Part shown: in pieces, positions 60,304 through 64,000 of the stretch
Numbering within the stretch: position 1 is the stretch's first letter
How the letters are laid out: each line of letters opens with the position of its first letter
Source: DATAUD01 sp036268455
GTDB lineage: Bacteria > Verrucomicrobiota > Verrucomicrobiia > Limisphaerales > Palsa-1400
Assembly (NCBI GenBank): GCA_036268455.1
Contig: DATAUD010000104.1
Span: 62,001 to 126,000 of the forward strand
DNA length: 64,000 nucleotides
Reading direction: 5' to 3'
Notes under the pieces: generated by a model
Told to the model about the DNA's origin: nothing
What the model saw: only the letters and a program-made list of their open reading frames with translations
Databases searched by the model: none
Position numbers and translations under genes: made by a program

Positions 60304-63045
60304 ATGTTAATTCGCATTACCGCGGCGTACCTTGCCGGAGCGCTTGCTCTAGCCGCCAGTCCCTTGTCCAACACCAACGTCGATTCCTACAACGTCCGCG
60401 CCGGCACCGAAACCTTCGCCGGCCTTTACAAGTTTACCACCAACACACTCCTCGTCGAAACCGCTGAAGCCATCACCAACATGGGCAGCGATGCCATCAA
60501 ACTCTATATGGGCTCGGATGCCTCCTACCAGAGCGGCGTCACCCTCCCTTCCAATGTCACCAACCTGATGACCGAAGCGCGCGACTGCCCCTCTTACCAT
60601 CAGGTCCTCGACATGCCGTTCCGCCATTTTATCATGTGGGAATATCCGTTTGCCAATTCCGACGAATGGTGGGGCAGCGGATACAACACGACCGACGGCG
60701 CAAAAGACTACGCCGAAATGTACGGTCTGACTCGATACCTCCTCACAAATTACAACAATTCCGGCAAGACGTTCTACCTCGGCCATTGGGAGGGCGATGG
60801 ATATTTGAGCGTCACGGTCAATGGCAAAACTTGGGCCACGAATCCAGCCCCTCAGACCATCTCCGGCATGATCGGCTGGCTTAACAACCGCCAAAAAGCC
60901 GTCGATGACGCCAAAGCCGCCACGCCACACACCAACGTTTTCGTCTATAATTACGCCGAAGCCAATCGCGTCCGGGACGCCATGCTCAACGCGCCGACCA
61001 ACAACGAGCGCGTCATCAACTATGTCATCCCCTACATCACCAATCTCGATTATCTTTCCTATTCCTCCTACGACGCCCAAAATCTCAGCTCAGCCGATTT
61101 ATACGCCACCCTCAACTACATGCAGTCGAATATCCCGACAAACAAAGCCAATGTCGTTCCCGGCGAGCGGATGTGGATTGGCGAATACGGCTGGGGCGGC
61201 GACTCGCCCGCCGCGCAGGAGCCTCTGACGCGCTCTTATATTCAGCGCCTCCTCGGCTGGAATTACCAGGGCCACTGCCTTCAATACATTCTCTTCTGGG
61301 AAATGTACAACAACCAAACCCCCTCGGCTGGCGGAACAAACTACTTCCTCATCAGCCCACAGGACACCAAGGCCCCTTGCTATTATCTCCTCCACTATTT
61401 TCTCAACGACGCCCGGATGCTGGTGGCCCAATACTTGGAAACCAACGGCTCCTTGCCCAGTGAAACGGAATTTTCCTCCTTGGCGTCGCCCATGCTGAAC
61501 CTCCCGCTCTCCGCGCCCGCAAACATGACATTGACCAATCTCGACATCTCCCTCCTCGGCCCTGGTTTGGCCGCTGCTTCCGTCACTTTGGCCCAGGGGG
61601 TTTACGGCGATGACGAAGCCTCAGTGTGGGTCTATTGGGGACGCCAGAACGGCGGAACCGTCCCGGGCGCATGGGAAGGCTCAAGCTTCCTCGGCGTCAA
61701 TACCAATTTCAACCCGGTCACTTTCTCGACCACATTGAGCAATCTCGTCTCCGACACCAATTATTATTTTGCCTTCTACGCCAGCAACGCCAGCAACCAC
61801 GTCTGGACGCCCGCCTCCGCGCCATTGAGCACTTCCGGCCTCGCCACGGAAAATTATCTGTATCGCGCCAAAATTTCCTTTTCGGGTTACCCCGGGGGCC
61901 AACCCCTCGCGGACTACCCAATGCTCATCGAGTTTGCCTCCAACACCATGCCTCAATTTTCCTATTCTCAATTCGCCTCCCCAACTGGGGGTGACCTGCG
62001 TTTCACCGATGCCGGCGGCCTGACGCCCCTCCCCTTTGAAATTAATCAATGGAACACCAACGGTGTATCCACCGTCTGGGTCCAAATCCCCGTCCTTTCA
62101 AGCTCGAACGATTATATCTGGGCCTACTGGGGCAACGCCGCCGCCCCAAACGCGCCCTCTTCCACCAATGTATGGTCTTCGTACATAGGCGTTTGGCATT
62201 TGGAACAGAAAGGCTTTTCCTACTTGGACAGCACCGGCCATTACCCCGCCACTTCTGGTGTGGCACCTGTGTGGAGCACCAGCCATATTGGCGGCTTCGG
62301 ATTGTTTAACGGTTCATCCGAATATCTCAATATGGGTCCTGTTAACGTCGGCGCCAACTTCACCCTTTCCGCGTGGGTAAACGTCAATCCAAACGCCACC
62401 AATATCCAAACCATCTTCGCCAATAAACCCGGAGGATGGAATTCCGCCGGTTATGCCCTTTACGTCGATACTTACAATACCAAAGACCAACGAATCCTCC
62501 TCGAAACTGGCGACGGCACCACTGGCCAGGACCTCGAAACCGGCGCGGGTGCTCTTACTTTCGGCCAATGGCATTATATTGCCGTTAACGTTAACGAGCC
62601 CGGCGGAACAGGCGCAATTTACATCGACGGCACCAATCAAACCGTCTCCGGTGGCGTCCAGTCAGACTTCCCAAACACCACTGGCCTGAACATCGGCCGG
62701 ATCACGAACAACGTCTATTATTTCGATGGAGCCATCGATGAAGTCCGCATTTCATCTGATTCCACCGGACTTCCTCAAATATCCGCGGACTATTTCGCCT
62801 GCGCATCCAACAGCACCCTAATAAACTTTTCCGCCGTCAACCCCCAACCCACCCTTTCCCTCACGTCCGATTCGATGCTCAACTGGCCCGCCACCGAGGG
62901 CGTCTTCGCCCTCTACCAATCCGCCGACCTACTCAACTGGTCCCCTTCGACAAACCCTTCGCCCACATGGTCCAACGGCCAATGGCAATTCCCTCTCTCC
63001 AACGCGCCCTCCAGTTCCATTTTCTACCGCCTCCAAGCCCGCTAG
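60304..63045 (+). CDS. Secreted glycosidase-like protein with Fn3-like, DUF2341 and LamG modules
   Basis: A 913-residue exported protein; signal peptide ITAAYLAGALALAAS. Residues ~20-370 look like a (beta/alpha)8 glycoside hydrolase: Glu in TFYLGHWEGDGYL (near 163) and Glu in RMWIGEYGWGGDSP (near 293) fall where acid/base and nucleophile residues of clan A enzymes (GH5/GH39-like) occur. Then an Fn3-like sandwich (~400-510), DUF2341 (~516-610, ending YIWAYWGNAAAP), LamG (~620-840) and a C-terminal module ending SSIFYRLQAR. It shares DUF2341-LamG-tail with the preceding gene. AAAGGAG ends only one base before ATG 60304, unusually close. Substrate unknown. Confidence 0.78.
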   Translation: MLIRITAAYLAGALALAASPLSNTNVDSYNVRAGTETFAGLYKFTTNTLLVETAEAITNMGSDAIKLYMGSDASYQSGVTLPSNVTNLMTEARDCPSYHQVLDMPFRHFIMWEYPFANSDEWWGSGYNTTDGAKDYAEMYGLTRYLLTNYNNSGKTFYLGHWEGDGYLSVTVNGKTWATNPAPQTISGMIGWLNNRQKAVDDAKAATPHTNVFVYNYAEANRVRDAMLNAPTNNERVINYVIPYITNLDYLSYSSYDAQNLSSADLYATLNYMQSNIPTNKANVVPGERMWIGEYGWGGDSPAAQEPLTRSYIQRLLGWNYQGHCLQYILFWEMYNNQTPSAGGTNYFLISPQDTKAPCYYLLHYFLNDARMLVAQYLETNGSLPSETEFSSLASPMLNLPLSAPANMTLTNLDISLLGPGLAAASVTLAQGVYGDDEASVWVYWGRQNGGTVPGAWEGSSFLGVNTNFNPVTFSTTLSNLVSDTNYYFAFYASNASNHVWTPASAPLSTSGLATENYLYRAKISFSGYPGGQPLADYPMLIEFASNTMPQFSYSQFASPTGGDLRFTDAGGLTPLPFEINQWNTNGVSTVWVQIPVLSSSNDYIWAYWGNAAAPNAPSSTNVWSSYIGVWHLEQKGFSYLDSTGHYPATSGVAPVWSTSHIGGFGLFNGSSEYLNMGPVNVGANFTLSAWVNVNPNATNIQTIFANKPGGWNSAGYALYVDTYNTKDQRILLETGDGTTGQDLETGAGALTFGQWHYIAVNVNEPGGTGAIYIDGTNQTVSGGVQSDFPNTTGLNIGRITNNVYYFDGAIDEVRISSDSTGLPQISADYFACASNSTLINFSAVNPQPTLSLTSDSMLNWPATEGVFALYQSADLLNWSPSTNPSPTWSNGQWQFPLSNAPSSSIFYRLQAR

Positions 63046-63089
63046 CAAAAGTTCGTCTTTCCTTTGCCCCTCCGCCTTGGTTTAATTAC

Positions 63090-63587
63090 ATGCCAATGCG
63101 AACGGCAATTTATCCGGGCAGCTTCGATCCCATCACCAACGGCCACCTCGACATCATCGAGCGCGCCAATAAATTATTCGACCGCGTCATCGTGGCCGTC
63201 GCCCGCAACGCCAGCAAAAAACCCCTTTTCTCCCTCCAGGAACGTGTCCGCCTCGTCCGCCAATCCATGCTCGATTGCTCCACCGTCGAAGTCGATTCCC
63301 TCGGTGGGCTGCTGGTCGATTACGTCGAAAAACGAGGCGGCCAGGCGATTATCCGCGGTTTGCGGGCGGTCTCCGATTTTGAATTTGAATTTCAGCTCGC
63401 TTTGATGAATCGTAAGTTGAACGGAAAAGTTGAAACGATTTTTATGATGCCACGCGAAACCTATACTTTTCTCAGTTCCAGGCTCGTGAAGGAAATCGCC
63501 AGCCTCGGCGGCAACGTCCAATGTTTCGTCCCCCCTCACGTCCAGTCCGCTTTGGCCTCGAAATTTGGCAAACGCCGAAACCCGTGA
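63090..63587 (+). CDS. coaD: Phosphopantetheine adenylyltransferase
   Basis: A 165-residue enzyme making dephospho-CoA from 4'-phosphopantetheine and ATP, the penultimate step of coenzyme A synthesis. Nucleotidyl-transferase motif TAIYPGSFDPITNGHLDIIERA with the (T/H)xGH element; KKPLFSLQERVRLVR; IIRGLRAVSDFEFEFQLALMNR; and the adenine-binding FLSSRLVKEIASLGGNV are all standard CoaD. ATG 63090 (MPMRTAIYPG) or ATG 63096 fit; the longer reading overlaps the upstream gene. It lies 44 bp after the LamG gene and 22 bp before the DUF177 gene. Confidence 0.97.
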   Translation: MPMRTAIYPGSFDPITNGHLDIIERANKLFDRVIVAVARNASKKPLFSLQERVRLVRQSMLDCSTVEVDSLGGLLVDYVEKRGGQAIIRGLRAVSDFEFEFQLALMNRKLNGKVETIFMMPRETYTFLSSRLVKEIASLGGNVQCFVPPHVQSALASKFGKRRNP

Positions 63588-63609
63588 ACCCCTACATCCC
63601 TTTCAATCC

Positions 63610-64000
63610 ATGCCTGTACAAGTCAATCTCCGCCATTTGGAAGAAAAGGACGTTCACCTCAAAGGCGAATTGCCCGCCGCCGAGCTTGAATTCGGTGATT
63701 TCGATGAATTGGCCCATGCCCGCCACCCGCTCCTCTTTGATCTGAACGTCCAGAAGGTCGGCGACGACATCCTGGTCCAGGGCAATTTGACGCTCACGCT
63801 GGATTGCGAGTGCGCCCGCTGCCTGAAACCCTTCCAGCACGTCGTCCTGTTGGACTCTTGGACAGCCCATTTTCCCCTAAACGGCCCTGAAAAGGTCCCC
63901 GTGCACGATGATTTGGCAGACTTGACGCCCCAAATCCGTGAGGATATTCTGTTGGAGTTTCCGCAACATCCGTTGTGCGGAGCCGATTGCGCCGGACTGC
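63610..64000 (+). CDS. DUF177/YceD family protein, 3'-truncated by window edge
   Basis: An open frame from ATG 63610 to the right edge (130 codons). MPVQVNLRHLEEKDVHLKGE opens the chain; the pattern LTLDCECARCLKPFQ in the middle and HPLCGADCAGL at the edge supply the four to five cysteines typical of DUF177/YceD, linked to 23S rRNA accumulation. In most genomes rpmF follows, which would lie beyond the window. The frame has no stop here. Confidence 0.88.
   Translation, partial: MPVQVNLRHLEEKDVHLKGELPAAELEFGDFDELAHARHPLLFDLNVQKVGDDILVQGNLTLTLDCECARCLKPFQHVVLLDSWTAHFPLNGPEKVPVHDDLADLTPQIREDILLEFPQHPLCGADCAGL

Overview
The window looks like part of a free-living Gram-negative chromosome, most consistent with a soil or freshwater member of the Verrucomicrobiota (Limisphaerales/Pedosphaera-like). 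The reasons are inferential. There are very large Asn/Thr-rich secreted proteins built from LamG, Ig-like and DUF2341 modules ending in an 'FYRL'-type tail, a GSII-type glutamine synthetase, outer-membrane and lipoprotein signals, a sigma-54 system, and many starts without a clear Shine-Dalgarno sequence. I saw no rRNA, tRNA, CRISPR array or intact insertion sequence.

Layout. 1-5.5 kb: 3' part of smc, two tail-anchored coiled-coil proteins, then (opposite strand) a very small kinase-like protein translationally coupled to a PP2C phosphatase. 5.5-10.7 kb: intergenic region with a perfect 20-bp-arm hairpin and a sigma-54-like promoter before glnII, then trpC, prfB (with its programmed frameshift) and a GT-C glycosyltransferase. 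10.8-18.1 kb: secreted beta-helix protein, LarA-type racemase, a GspF/PilC-like protein, a membrane protein and a HigBA-type toxin-antitoxin pair. 18.4-25.1 kb: a dienelactone hydrolase-EmrA-EmrB-NodT operon with a near-consensus sigma-54 promoter, divergent from a sigma-54 activator (GAF-AAA+-Fis). 25.2-31 kb: zinc alcohol dehydrogenase, cupin, 2-oxoacid decarboxylase and a long TPR protein.

31-41.7 kb: a TCA-cycle operon (CvpA-like, gltA, sucC, sucD) in which a nucleotidyltransferase pair sits between sucC and sucD; an XRE regulator; grpE-dnaJ-rsmE; a metallo-beta-lactamase-fold hydrolase; and rpoN. 41.8-43.6 kb: a scar region with a frameshifted, 5'-truncated RCC1-like gene abutting a small unknown gene and a 29-residue lipoprotein. 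43.6-51.5 kb: response regulator plus fumarylacetoacetate-hydrolase-family enzyme, divergent from a compact six-gene operon (phosphohexomutase, unknown, YacP/NYN, VWA-like membrane protein, hisC, GH76-like secreted enzyme). 51.6-64 kb: a trehalose synthase-maltokinase fusion, two giant DUF2341/LamG secreted proteins (the second with a glycosidase-like domain) separated by a strong terminator, coaD, and the start of a DUF177/YceD gene.

How they fit together. Two sigma-54-like promoters, one sigma-54 activator and rpoN all lie in the window, which suggests that nitrogen assimilation and an efflux operon belong to one RpoN regulon. The best candidates for undescribed biology are the minimal kinase/PP2C pair, the sigma-54-controlled hydrolase-plus-efflux operon, the nucleotidyltransferase cassette inside sucCD, and the secreted polysaccharide-related LamG/DUF2341 proteins.
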